Shown: one piece after another, positions 17,986 to 25,240 of the stretch | Layout: each line of letters begins with the position of its first letter | How positions within the stretch are numbered: position 1 is the first letter of the stretch | NCBI RefSeq assembly: GCF_002953255.1 | Contig: NZ_CP026498.1 | Location: 1,659,291 to 1,723,290 of the forward strand | Length of the DNA: 64,000 bases | Reading direction: 5' to 3' | Origin: Streptomyces sp. CB01881 | GTDB taxonomy: Bacteria; Actinomycetota; Actinomycetes; Streptomycetales; Streptomycetaceae | The notes under the pieces: model-generated | Told to the model about the DNA's origin: nothing | The model's database searches: none | What the model saw: the letters and a program-made list of their open reading frames with translations, nothing else | Made by a program: the position numbers and the translations under genes

Positions 17986-19024
17986 AGTCGGCGTACGCGT
18001 CCCTGATTGCGGAAGGGGAGAGGTCGAGGTGTTCAAGGATGGTGAAGCGGCCCGGACGGGTGTTCGGAGCGTAGTGCACCGCCTCGGTGAACTCCGCTTC
18101 GGTGAAACCGATCTGAGCTGCGGTCACCGGCAGTCCGTGGCGCGCCAGGCGCTCCACGATCAGGCCGGTCAGCTCCTGTTCGCCCCGCAGGAAGCTGGCG
18201 AAGGCCGCCCCGAGGCCGACCTGTTCGCCGTGCTGGGCGGACCGCTTCGGATACAGCACGTCCAGGGCATGCGAGATCTCGTGGCAGGCACCCGAGGAGG
18301 GCCGGGTGCTGCCCGCGATGTTCATCGCGATGCCGGACAGTACCAGGGCTTCCGCGAGCGCCGTGAGGAGGTCCTGATCCTGAAGGTTTCCTGGGTGGCG
18401 CAGCAGGTTCTCGCCCGCCGAGCGGGCCATCGCCACGGCCAGTCCGTCCACCGGCTCGCCGGTCTCGGCGTGCGACAGCTCCCAGTCGGCGCAGGCCGAG
18501 ATGTTGGAGACGACGTCGCCGATGCCGGCCGCCACGAAGCGCGGCGGGGCCTGCCGGATCACGTCCAGGTCGACCACGATGCCGATCGGGCCGGGCACGC
18601 CGTAGGAGCCCCGGCCGGCGTCGTTGTCGAGGGTCGAGACGGGCGAGCAGATGCCGTCGTGGGCGAGGTTGGTGGCGACCGCGACCAACGGCAGGCCGAC
18701 CCGGGCGGCGGCGTACTTGGCGGCGTCGATGATCTTGCCGCCGCCGAGGCCGACGATCGCGTCGTAGTGCCCGCCGCGCATCGCCTCGGCCAGCCTGACC
18801 GCGCTGTCCAGACTGCCGTCGTCCACGTTGTACCAGTCGGCGCCGGGCAGGGCCGGCTCCAGCCGCTCCCGCAGCACCGCGCCCGAGCCGTTGCTGATCG
18901 CCACCGCGATCCGGCCCGAGGCGGACAGCCGCTGGTCGGCGAGGATGCCGCCGAGCGAGTCCAGTGCCCCGGAGCGGATCTCGACGAAGACCGGCGACGG
19001 CACCAGCCGGGTCAGTACTGGCAC
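17963..19024 (-). CDS. Glycerol-1-phosphate dehydrogenase-like enzyme (iron/zinc ADH fold)
   Basis: This 353-aa protein is related to sn-glycerol-1-phosphate dehydrogenase and AraM/EgsA. It has the dinucleotide motif GLGGGKIID (94-100), HDGICSPVS (122-130), and metal-ligand segments GACHEISHALD and QHGEQVGLG. The family reduces dihydroxyacetone phosphate or a similar keto-phosphate with NAD(P)H. The exact substrate here is unknown. It overlaps the nucleotidyltransferase gene by 13 bases and the CDP-alcohol gene by 23. This argues for one pathway making a polyol phosphate, activating it with CTP and transferring it. Confidence 0.85.
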   Translation of the reverse strand: MPVLTRLVPSPVFVEIRSGALDSLGGILADQRLSASGRIAVAISNGSGAVLRERLEPALPGADWYNVDDGSLDSAVRLAEAMRGGHYDAIVGLGGGKIIDAAKYAAARVGLPLVAVATNLAHDGICSPVSTLDNDAGRGSYGVPGPIGIVVDLDVIRQAPPRFVAAGIGDVVSNISACADWELSHAETGEPVDGLAVAMARSAGENLLRHPGNLQDQDLLTALAEALVLSGIAMNIAGSTRPSSGACHEISHALDVLYPKRSAQHGEQVGLGAAFASFLRGEQELTGLIVERLARHGLPVTAAQIGFTEAEFTEAVHYAPNTRPGRFTILEHLDLSPSAIRDAYADYVQAVNS

Positions 19025-19767
19025 GCGATCTCCCGCGCCTTCGCCAGGTCCTCGTGGTTGTCGACCTCGACCCAGGAGACCTCACCGATCGGCTGCACGT
19101 CGATCCGCAGGCCGCGGTCGACCATCTCCTGGTAGCCGTCCTCGTAGTACAGCTGCGGGTCGCGCTCGTAGGTGGCGCGCAGCGCGTCGGTGAGGTCGGC
19201 GGCGGCGGCCGGGTTGATCACGGTGACGCCGATGTACTCGCCGGTCGCCTCGGCCGGGTCCATCAGCTTGGTGATGCGGCGCATGCCGGCGGCCGGGTCG
19301 ACGACGACCTTCATCTCCTCGTCGGCGAGCTTCTTCACCGTGTCGAGGGCGAGCAGGATGCCGGGCTCACGACCCTCGGCGGCCAGCCGGGCGTTGCCCT
19401 CCAGCATGGTGCGCTGGACGGAGGCCGGGTGCACGGTGTCGCCGTTGGCGAGCAGCAGGCCCTCCGTGAAGAGCTCGCGGGCGCACCAGAGGGAGTAGGC
19501 GTTGTTCCACTCCTCGGCCTTGTCGTTCTCGACCAGGGTGAGCTTGACGCCGTACTTCTGCTCCAGTGCCGCCTTGCGGTCGTACACCGCCTCCTTGCGG
19601 TAGCCGACGACGACCGCCGCCTCGCGCAGGCCGACCTCGGCGAAGTTGCCGAGGGTGAGGTCCAGGACGGTCCGCTCCCCGTCGACCGGCACCAGCGCCT
19701 TCGGCAGGGTGTCGGTGTACGGGCGCAGCCGGCGGCCGGCGCCGGCTGCCAGAACGAGGCCGATCAT
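19012..19767 (-). CDS. LicC-like nucleotidyltransferase (probable CDP-polyol forming)
   Basis: This 251-aa NTP-transferase has the signature GLVLAAGAGRRLRPYT followed by LPKALVPVDG, WNNAYSLWCARE as in the LicC phosphocholine cytidylyltransferase group, and LLLANGDTVH with the metal-binding Asp. The C-terminal VSWVEVDNHEDLAKARE is the second metal site. It starts at ATG 19767 with CAGGAGA upstream and is the first gene of the operon. A phospho-polyol such as glycerol-1-phosphate is the likely partner substrate; this is inferred from the next two genes. Confidence 0.85.
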   Translation of the reverse strand: MIGLVLAAGAGRRLRPYTDTLPKALVPVDGERTVLDLTLGNFAEVGLREAAVVVGYRKEAVYDRKAALEQKYGVKLTLVENDKAEEWNNAYSLWCARELFTEGLLLANGDTVHPASVQRTMLEGNARLAAEGREPGILLALDTVKKLADEEMKVVVDPAAGMRRITKLMDPAEATGEYIGVTVINPAAAADLTDALRATYERDPQLYYEDGYQEMVDRGLRIDVQPIGEVSWVEVDNHEDLAKAREIACQY

Positions 19768-20211
19768 GCGGGGGTCTCCTGATCCGTCGTGCTGTGCTGA
19801 TCCGGGACTGTGCCGGTCCGCGGGGCTGTGCGCTGCCGCCAGCCGTCCGGGTGGCACGCCGATGCCGGTGAGGATGCGGGCACCGTGTCGTATGTGATGG
19901 TAGGCGACCGCGGCGACCGGCCCGAACGCGGCCGGGGGCTGCGTCCGGGCCCGCGACGACCGCGGGCGCGGCGCTCGTGGAGAAGCGGTGCCGCCGAGGT
20001 GTCGGTTCTCCGTCCGTACACCGCCGATTCGAACACCCGACGAACGAATCCCGAACGGATCTGCTATTCCGGCGCCCATTCCGACGCCAGGAATGGGCCG
20101 GGAACGGTCATGATCCGCCCGGTTGTGCGTGGGACCCCTGCGGACCGCCACCCGTACGGCAGACTGGGGCCCGACGCCACCGGTGCTCCCATTGCCCCCG
20201 AAAGAGGCCTC
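19768..20211. promoter_or_regulatory. Divergent promoter region with a 9-bp inverted repeat
   Basis: This 444-base gap separates the polymer operon (-) from idi (+). It contains GCCCATTCC-GACGCCA-GGAATGGGC (20074-20098), perfect 9-bp arms 114 bases before idi. The sequence around 20030-20100 is clearly less GC-rich than its surroundings, as expected for a promoter zone. No gene is supported. Confidence 0.5.
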
Positions 20212-20877
20212 ATGCCCCAGAGTCTGCCGACCAACCCGACGCACTTCACCTCCGAGATCGACACCGGTCTCGACGTGGAGACCGACGTGACGGCCGACGC
20301 GACGTCCACCCCCGGGGCCGCGGCCGGGGCGTCCGCGGGGACCGGGATCCTGCTGGAGCTCGTCGACGACGAGGGCGTCACGATCGGCACCGCCGAGAAG
20401 CTCTGGGCCCACCAGCAGCCGGGCCGGCTGCACCGGGCGTTCTCCGTGTTCCTCTTCGACCGGCAGGGCCGGCTGCTGCTGCAGCGCCGCGCCCTGGGCA
20501 AGTACCACTCCCCCGGCGTCTGGTCGAACACCTGCTGCGGCCACCCGTACCCCGACGAGGCCCCGTTCGTCGCCGCCGCCCGGCGCACCGCGGAGGAGCT
20601 GGGCGTCGCACCGGCACTGCTGTGCGAGGCCGGCACCGTCCGGTACGACCTGCCGGACGAGGCCTCCGGCCTGATCGAGCGGGAGTGGAACCACCTGTTC
20701 GTCGGCCTGGTCACCGCACCGGCCGAGCCGGACCCGGAGGAGGTGGACGACGTCGCCTTCGTCACCGCGCAGGAGCTGCGGGAGCTCCAGGCGGAGCGGC
20801 CGTTCTCGGTCTGGTTCCAGACGGTCTTCGAGGCGGCGCTGCCCGGTATCCGCGAGATCGCCGGCCGGGACTGGTAG
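20212..20877 (+). CDS. idi: Isopentenyl-diphosphate isomerase, type I
   Basis: This 221-aa Nudix-fold enzyme interconverts IPP and DMAPP. It carries NTCCGHP with the catalytic Cys (108/109), the Nudix-like AAARRTAEELGV and EREWNHLFVG with the catalytic Glu region. The first 45 residues are an acidic, low-complexity extension. An ATG at 20212 after GAAAGAGG is the preferred start; an upstream ATG near 20110 lacks a ribosome site. A 17-18-bp tandem repeat spans its stop codon. It likely supports the nearby hopanoid pathway. Confidence 0.93.
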   Translation: MPQSLPTNPTHFTSEIDTGLDVETDVTADATSTPGAAAGASAGTGILLELVDDEGVTIGTAEKLWAHQQPGRLHRAFSVFLFDRQGRLLLQRRALGKYHSPGVWSNTCCGHPYPDEAPFVAAARRTAEELGVAPALLCEAGTVRYDLPDEASGLIEREWNHLFVGLVTAPAEPDPEEVDDVAFVTAQELRELQAERPFSVWFQTVFEAALPGIREIAGRDW

Positions 20878-20915
20878 CCCGGCCGGGACCGGTAGCCGGT
20901 CGGGACCGGTAGCCA
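20863..20915 (+). repeat. 18-bp tandem repeat spanning the idi stop codon
   Basis: Three near-identical units of 17-18 bp follow each other: GGCCGGGACTGGTAGCCC, GGCCGGGACCGGTAGCCG and GGTCGGGACCGGTAGCCA. The first includes the last codons of idi and its TAG. Each unit therefore carries a copy of the stop-codon triplet. Confidence 0.8.
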
Positions 20916-20934
20916 GCCGGGTGTCCGCCCGGCG

Positions 20935-21426
20935 CTACTGCGCGTCCTTCCGGGGGATGGGCAGCGAGGCCCAGATGACCTTGCCGCCCTCCCCCGTCCG
21001 CTCCACGTCACAGACTCCGCCGGCCTGCAGCGTCACGCTCTTCACCAGCAGCAGCCCGCGCCCGCCGGTCCGCCCGGTGTCCGTCTCCAGCGCCTTCGGC
21101 CGGTACGGGTCACCGTCCTCGACCGACACCCGCACCCAGCCGCCGCGGACCGTCAGTTCGGTGGTCACCTCCGGCGAGAGCTCGGCGGCGTGCGTCACGG
21201 CGTTGCTCACCAGCTCGGAGACGATCAGCAGGACGTCGTCCACCAGCTCCTGGTAGCGCACCCCGGCCATGCCCTGGGCCAGCAGCCGGTCCCGCACCGC
21301 GTGCCTGGTCCGGGGCACCGAGGCCTCCGCCGCCGGCACCGCGAACCGCCACACCCCCTCGGCCGGCCCGGCCGCCACCCGTCTCGGTCCGGCCTCCGCC
21401 GCCCCGCTGATCTGCTCCAGCTCCAC
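20935..21426 (-). CDS. Anti-sigma-factor-like ATP-binding protein (HATPase_c)
   Basis: This 163-aa GHKL-type single domain resembles SpoIIAB/RsbW-like regulators of Streptomyces. It has an N box ELVSNAVTHA, G1 box VEDGDPYRP and G2 box TGGRGLLLVKS. Such proteins bind and phosphorylate anti-sigma antagonists or sequester a sigma factor. No partner gene lies next to it. It starts at a GTG at 21426 preceded by AAGGGCGG. Confidence 0.85.
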   Translation of the reverse strand: MELEQISGAAEAGPRRVAAGPAEGVWRFAVPAAEASVPRTRHAVRDRLLAQGMAGVRYQELVDDVLLIVSELVSNAVTHAAELSPEVTTELTVRGGWVRVSVEDGDPYRPKALETDTGRTGGRGLLLVKSVTLQAGGVCDVERTGEGGKVIWASLPIPRKDAQ

Positions 21427-21757
21427 GTCCAGCCGCCCTTCGTCCGCGACCCCGGGAATCAGGCGTTCCGCTCATGGCGCCCTCGGTCCACAGAGGCTAG
21501 GAGAGCCGCCCCCGGGACCGCGGCAGCGTCGACAACTTGGCCGTGTCGGATCACTCCCGGCCGATTCCGACCGCTGACCGGTCGCAACTCGATCGCTTCT
21601 CGCCCCCTGAAGCACCGCTTCGCTCACCCTCGCGATCCATCCCTGCCACCCCGGCGATCCCCACCGGGGAAACGCAGGTGAGAAGCACTCCAGAACCCTG
21701 GTAATGTTCTCTCTGTCGCCGAGGGGGCGAGAGAAAAACCCCCGAAGCACACACCCT
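21427..21757. other. Intergenic region upstream of tRNA-Leu
   Basis: No gene is supported. The 5' end should hold the promoter of the minus-strand ATPase gene and the 3' end that of the tRNA. A TAATGT near 21700 is a plausible -10 box for the tRNA. A small TCGCC/GGCGA hairpin with a GAGA extension sits just before the tRNA and would be in its leader. Confidence 0.4.
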
Positions 21758-21845
21758 GTCCGGGTGGCGGAATGGCAGACGCGCTAGCTTGAGGTGCTAG
21801 TGCCCTTTATCGGGCGTGGGGGTTCAAGTCCCCCCTCGGACACCA
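21758..21845 (+). tRNA. tRNA-Leu (anticodon GAG)
   Basis: The 5' acceptor strand GTCCGGG pairs with CTCGGAC (one G-U). The anticodon stem CTAGC/GCTAG encloses TTGAGGT, giving anticodon GAG (codons CUC/CUU). A long variable arm (TGCCCTTTATCGGGCG) marks it as class II. GGTTCAAGTCC forms the T arm, and CCA is encoded at 21843-21845. A strong terminator follows at once. Confidence 0.97.
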
Positions 21846-21848
21846 GCG

Positions 21849-21895
21849 ATTCCCCGCGGGAACTCGAAAGAGCTCCCGCGGGGAATTTCTTTTTT
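21849..21895 (+). terminator. Rho-independent terminator of tRNA-Leu
   Basis: ATTCCCCGCGGGA (21849-21861) pairs with TCCCGCGGGGAAT (21874-21886) and is followed by TTCTTTTTT. This is a classical stem plus U-tract, rare in such GC-rich DNA. It ends the tRNA transcript. Confidence 0.95.
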
Positions 21896-22208
21896 CCCCC
21901 GATGGCGTCGGCGACGCGCGCCCGGGAGTTCTCCGCGTACGCCCGGGGAGTTCCGGGGGAGTTCTGGGGAAGTTCTGCGCGCACACCCAGGGGGACTCTC
22001 CGCGCCTGCCCGGGGATCTCCGCGCTCGCCCGTGGAAGGCATACGCCCCCCTCGGCGCTCCGCATGGCCGCTGACCTGCGGACATGCGGATTCGATAATC
22101 GGACACGAGATGGCAACGATCGAACGATCTGAGCTTTAACTGAGGCTTTGGTCCGATTTCGCACCATAGTCTGCTGTGCGTTTGTCCGGGCCCTATGCCA
22201 GGGTCCCG

Positions 22209-22265
22209 GACCCGGACAAGAGGTCCGGACCCGGACGAGAGGTCCGGAGCCGGACGAGAAGCCCG
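22209..22265 (+). repeat. Three 19-bp tandem repeats in the permease leader
   Basis: Units GACCCGGACAAGAGGTCCG, GACCCGGACGAGAGGTCCG and GAGCCGGACGAGAAGCCCG follow without gaps, and a partial ACGAGACC unit continues. They end about 32 bases before the TTG start of the APC permease and so lie in its promoter or untranslated leader. The rest of 21896-22208 shows only repeated GGGGAGTTC-like segments and no gene. Confidence 0.8.
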
Positions 22266-22297
22266 ACGAGACCCCGACGAGACAGAGGACCGATACG

Positions 22298-23959
22298 TTG
22301 AGCGCGCCTGAGCCGACGACGGCATCCCATCAGCACTACCGCCGCTCGCTCGGCACCATCAGCCTGACGGCTGTCGGGCTGGGCTCGATCATCGGGTCGG
22401 GGTGGCTGTTCGGCGCGGAGCGGGCGGCCAGGCTCGCCGGCCCGGCGTCCATCGTCGCCTGGGTGATCGGCGCGGCCGTGGCGCTCACCATCGCACTGAC
22501 CTACAGCGAGCTGGGCTCGATGTTCCCCAAGGCCGGCGGGATGGTGCGGTACGGGCAGTACTCGCACGGCTCGCTGGCGGGCTACCTCGCCGCCTGGGCC
22601 AACTGGATCGCGATCGTCTCGGTGATCCCGGGCGAGGCGACCGCCTCGGTGCAGTACATGAGCTCCTGGCACTTCGGCTGGGCGAAGGGCCTGTACGACG
22701 GACAGGAGCTGACCCTCAGCGGGGTCGCACTGGCCAGCGTGCTGCTGGTCGGGTACTTCGCGCTGAACTGGTTCGCGATCACGCTGTTCGCCAAGACCAA
22801 CACCGCGATCACCGTCTTCAAGCTCGTCGTCCCGACGCTGACCGCAGGCGCCCTGCTGCTGGCGCACTTCGACACCGCCCACTTCACCGACCACGGCGGC
22901 TTCGCCCCGAACGGCTGGAGCGCGGTGTTCACCGCCGTCGCCGTCTCCGGCATCGTCTGGGCGTTCAACGGGTTCCAGTCCCCGCTCAACCTGGCCGGCG
23001 AGGCGCGCAACCCCGGCAAGTCGCTGCCCAAGGCGGTCATCAGCTCGATCCTGATCGCCCTGGTGATCTACGTCGCGCTGCAGATCGCCTTCCTCGGCGC
23101 CGTCCCGACCGCCGACCTGTCGGGCGGCTGGAGCGGCCTCGGCTACACCTCCCCGCTGGCCGACCTGTCGATCGCCTGGGGAATGAACTGGCTGGCCCTG
23201 CTGCTCTACGCGGACGCCTTCGTCTCCCCCAGCGGCACCGGCATGATCTACGCCGCCACGACCTCGCGCATGATCCACGGCGTGCAGGAGAACGGCCACC
23301 TGCCCAAGCTCTTCGGCCGGGTGGACCCCAAGACCGGCATCCCGCGCCCCGCGCTGCTGCTCAACCTGCTGATCGCCTTCCTCTTCCTCGCCGTCTTCCG
23401 CGGCTGGGGCTCGCTCGCCGAGATCGTCTCGGTCGCCACCGTGATCTCGTACATCACCGGCCCCGTCGCCGTGATGGCGCTGCGCCGCCTGGCTCCCGAG
23501 CTGCCGCGCCCCGTCCGGCTGCGCGCGATGCCGGTGATCGCCCCCGTCGCCATGGTCTTCGGCTCCCTGGTGCTCTACTGGGCCCGCTGGCCGCTGACCG
23601 GCAAGGTCATCCTGCTGATGGCCGCCGGCCTGCCGATCTGGGCCTGGTACGAGCTGCGCAAGCCGTGGGCCGAGCTCAAGCCGCACCTGCGGGCCGGCGC
23701 CTGGATGATCGCCTACCTCTTCGTGATGGCCGCCGTGTCCTGGGCCGGGTCCACCGACTTCGGCGGCCAGGGCTACCTGCCGGAGGGCTGGGACCTGCTG
23801 GTCGTCGCCGCGATCGGCCTGGCCTTCTACCACTGGGGCGTCGCCAGCGCCTGGGCCAACCCGTCCCTCGCCGCCGTCAAGCACGAGCTGGCCGCCGACG
23901 CCACGGCCGACGAGACGACCACCGTCCCCCAGCAGGGCGGCGAGCCCTCGCGGGTCTGA
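22298..23959 (+). CDS. APC-superfamily amino acid permease
   Basis: This 553-aa protein has about 12-14 membrane segments. The first helix carries SLTAVGLGSIIGSGWLFGAE, the APC substrate-site glycine motif. GLGYTSPLADLSIAWG and YAATTSRMIHGVQENGHLP are typical of the family, and the last 30 residues are hydrophilic. It imports an amino acid or polyamine by cation symport; the substrate is not predictable. I chose the TTG at 22298 because GAGGA lies 8 bases upstream. The three-repeat leader precedes it and the twin hairpin elements follow its stop. Confidence 0.88.
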   Translation: MSAPEPTTASHQHYRRSLGTISLTAVGLGSIIGSGWLFGAERAARLAGPASIVAWVIGAAVALTIALTYSELGSMFPKAGGMVRYGQYSHGSLAGYLAAWANWIAIVSVIPGEATASVQYMSSWHFGWAKGLYDGQELTLSGVALASVLLVGYFALNWFAITLFAKTNTAITVFKLVVPTLTAGALLLAHFDTAHFTDHGGFAPNGWSAVFTAVAVSGIVWAFNGFQSPLNLAGEARNPGKSLPKAVISSILIALVIYVALQIAFLGAVPTADLSGGWSGLGYTSPLADLSIAWGMNWLALLLYADAFVSPSGTGMIYAATTSRMIHGVQENGHLPKLFGRVDPKTGIPRPALLLNLLIAFLFLAVFRGWGSLAEIVSVATVISYITGPVAVMALRRLAPELPRPVRLRAMPVIAPVAMVFGSLVLYWARWPLTGKVILLMAAGLPIWAWYELRKPWAELKPHLRAGAWMIAYLFVMAAVSWAGSTDFGGQGYLPEGWDLLVVAAIGLAFYHWGVASAWANPSLAAVKHELAADATADETTTVPQQGGEPSRV

Positions 23960-23972
23960 GGCTGCCGACATC

Positions 23973-24011
23973 CACTGTGCACAGTGCCGGCCGGGTTCAC
24001 CCGGCCGGCAC
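23973..24011. repeat. Hairpin-switch element, copy 1
   Basis: A perfect palindrome CACTGTGCACAGTG (23973-23986) overlaps a second hairpin, GTGCCGGCCGGG (23984-23995) with CCCGGCCGGCAC (24000-24011). The GTG at 23984-23986 belongs to both, so the full structures compete. Copy 2 lies 85 bases on. It probably acts as a terminator for the permease. Confidence 0.75.
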
Positions 24012-24057
24012 CGCTCTTGGCAGGCGCGGCGACGCGGGCCTGAGAACACCCGCACCA

Positions 24058-24098
24058 CACTTTGCAAAGTGCCGGTCGAGACCACTCGGCCGGCACTT
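24058..24098. repeat. Hairpin-switch element, copy 2
   Basis: A perfect palindrome CACTTTGCAAAGTG (24058-24071) overlaps a hairpin built from AAAGTGCCGGTCGAG and CTCGGCCGGCACTTT. It has the same architecture as copy 1 with a changed palindrome core (TTTGCAAA for TGTGCACA). Both copies sit between the convergent permease and membrane-protein genes. Confidence 0.75.
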
Positions 24099-24180
24099 TG
24101 TCGCACCGGCGCGTTCTCCCACCGGTTGCAAGCAGGGTGGGGTCGGCCAGGCCATTCGGGTCGCCGAGGCCGCCCGGTGC

Positions 24181-24639
24181 TCAGGCCGGGCCGGCCTGAG
24201 GTGTGGCTGTCAGGGTGCGGCCCGGGCGGGCGAGGCGGGCGGCGAGGCCGAGGTGCAGCAGGGCGAGCAGGGTTCCGCCCGCGGCCATGCCGGGGTTGTG
24301 GGCGGAGACGCCGATGGCCGCGTCGGCCGCCTGGACCACGCCCGAGACCAGGAGCAGCGGGCCGAGGCCGCGGCCCGTCCGGCTGATCAGCAACTGGTGC
24401 AGCACGGCGGCGCCGAGCGGGAGGGCGCGGGCCGCGTACGCCTGGGCGTAGAGCTCGGCGAGCGGGCCCGCCGGAGCGGCGGAGCCGGGCAGGGCCAGCT
24501 CCGGGGAGACCAGGCCGATGACACTGGAGGCCATGGAGAGCGTGGCGCCGGCCGCATTGGCGATCACCAGGGCGCGCATGCCCCGGCCGGTGGCCGAGAC
24601 GGAGGAGGGGGCGAAGGAGGGGACGGAGCGACGCAACAT
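24181..24639 (-). CDS. Four-helix integral membrane protein, unknown function
   Basis: This 152-aa protein has four hydrophobic segments (about 22-48, 73-86, 92-112 and 120-135) and no recognised motif. It starts at ATG 24639 and is divergent from a MarR regulator 59 bases away. This suggests the regulator controls it, as with many small efflux or stress membrane proteins. I do not recognise the family. Confidence 0.7.
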   Translation of the reverse strand: MLRRSVPSFAPSSVSATGRGMRALVIANAAGATLSMASSVIGLVSPELALPGSAAPAGPLAELYAQAYAARALPLGAAVLHQLLISRTGRGLGPLLLVSGVVQAADAAIGVSAHNPGMAAGGTLLALLHLGLAARLARPGRTLTATPQAGPA

Positions 24640-24650
24640 CGAATCGGACC

Positions 24651-24663
24651 TCGAATCATTCGA
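24651..24663. promoter_or_regulatory. Probable MarR operator in the divergent promoter
   Basis: TCGAAT-C-ATTCGA is a perfect 6-bp inverted repeat with one central base. A further ATTCGA/TTGAAT pair follows within 10 bases. It lies in the 59-base space between the membrane-protein gene and the MarR gene, where one regulator could repress both. Confidence 0.6.
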
Positions 24664-24698
24664 TCCTTGAATGGTTTCCGCATGCTAGCGTTCCATGC

Positions 24699-25151
24699 GT
24701 GAACGATGTCAACCCCTCTCCACTGACGGCCTCCGTCGTCTTCCGGCTCGGCACGCTCGGCAGCGTCGTCACGGCGCGGTTCACCGAGGCGCTGGCCGTG
24801 CTCGGGCTCAAGCCCAAGCACGTCGGCCTGATGGTTGCGCTGGAGTCCGGCGCACCGCCGTCCCAACTGGAGCTGGCACGGACCATGGCGGTCGCGCCCA
24901 GCCTGGTGGTCTCACTGGCCGACCACCTGGAGCAGATCGGCGCACTCGACCGCGTCCGGGACCCGGCGGACCGGCGGCGGCAGGTGCTCGCGCTCACGGA
25001 CGCCGGGCGGGCCCTGCTCGCCGACTGCACGGCGCTCGCGCACCGGCTGGACGCGGAGCTCACCGCCTCGCTGGACGGGCCCGAGCGGGAGGCGCTGCGG
25101 CGCGCGCTCGGAGTGCTCGGCGCGGAGGCGGGCCTGCCGACGCAGGACTGA
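24699..25151 (+). CDS. MarR-family transcriptional regulator
   Basis: This 150-aa winged-helix protein has helix-turn-helix residues in QLELARTMAVAPSLVVSLADHLE and the wing RVRDPADRRRQVLALTDAG, the hallmark of MarR/SlyA proteins. It begins at a GTG. It probably binds the palindrome at 24651 and controls the divergent membrane-protein gene and itself. A perfect 19-bp terminator stem follows. Confidence 0.88.
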   Translation: MNDVNPSPLTASVVFRLGTLGSVVTARFTEALAVLGLKPKHVGLMVALESGAPPSQLELARTMAVAPSLVVSLADHLEQIGALDRVRDPADRRRQVLALTDAGRALLADCTALAHRLDAELTASLDGPEREALRRALGVLGAEAGLPTQD

Positions 25152-25176
25152 GCTCGGCGCCCGGGACGTGCCGGAA

Positions 25177-25219
25177 CGCCGAAAGCCGCGCAGCCCGGGA
25201 GGCTGCGCGGCTTTCGGCG
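25177..25219. terminator. Perfect 19-bp bidirectional terminator hairpin
   Basis: CGCCGAAAGCCGCGCAGCC (25177-25195) pairs exactly with 25201-25219 around CGGGA. It separates the convergent MarR (+) and methyltransferase (-) genes and serves both. Confidence 0.9.
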
Positions 25220-25240
25220 CCGATACGTGCGGGGTGGGTG

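Noticed and set aside
21758..21895. tRNA-Leu as an integration site with an adjacent mobile element
   Set aside because: No integrase, no duplicated tRNA 3' end and no composition shift are seen nearby. The 3' end is followed at once by its own terminator.
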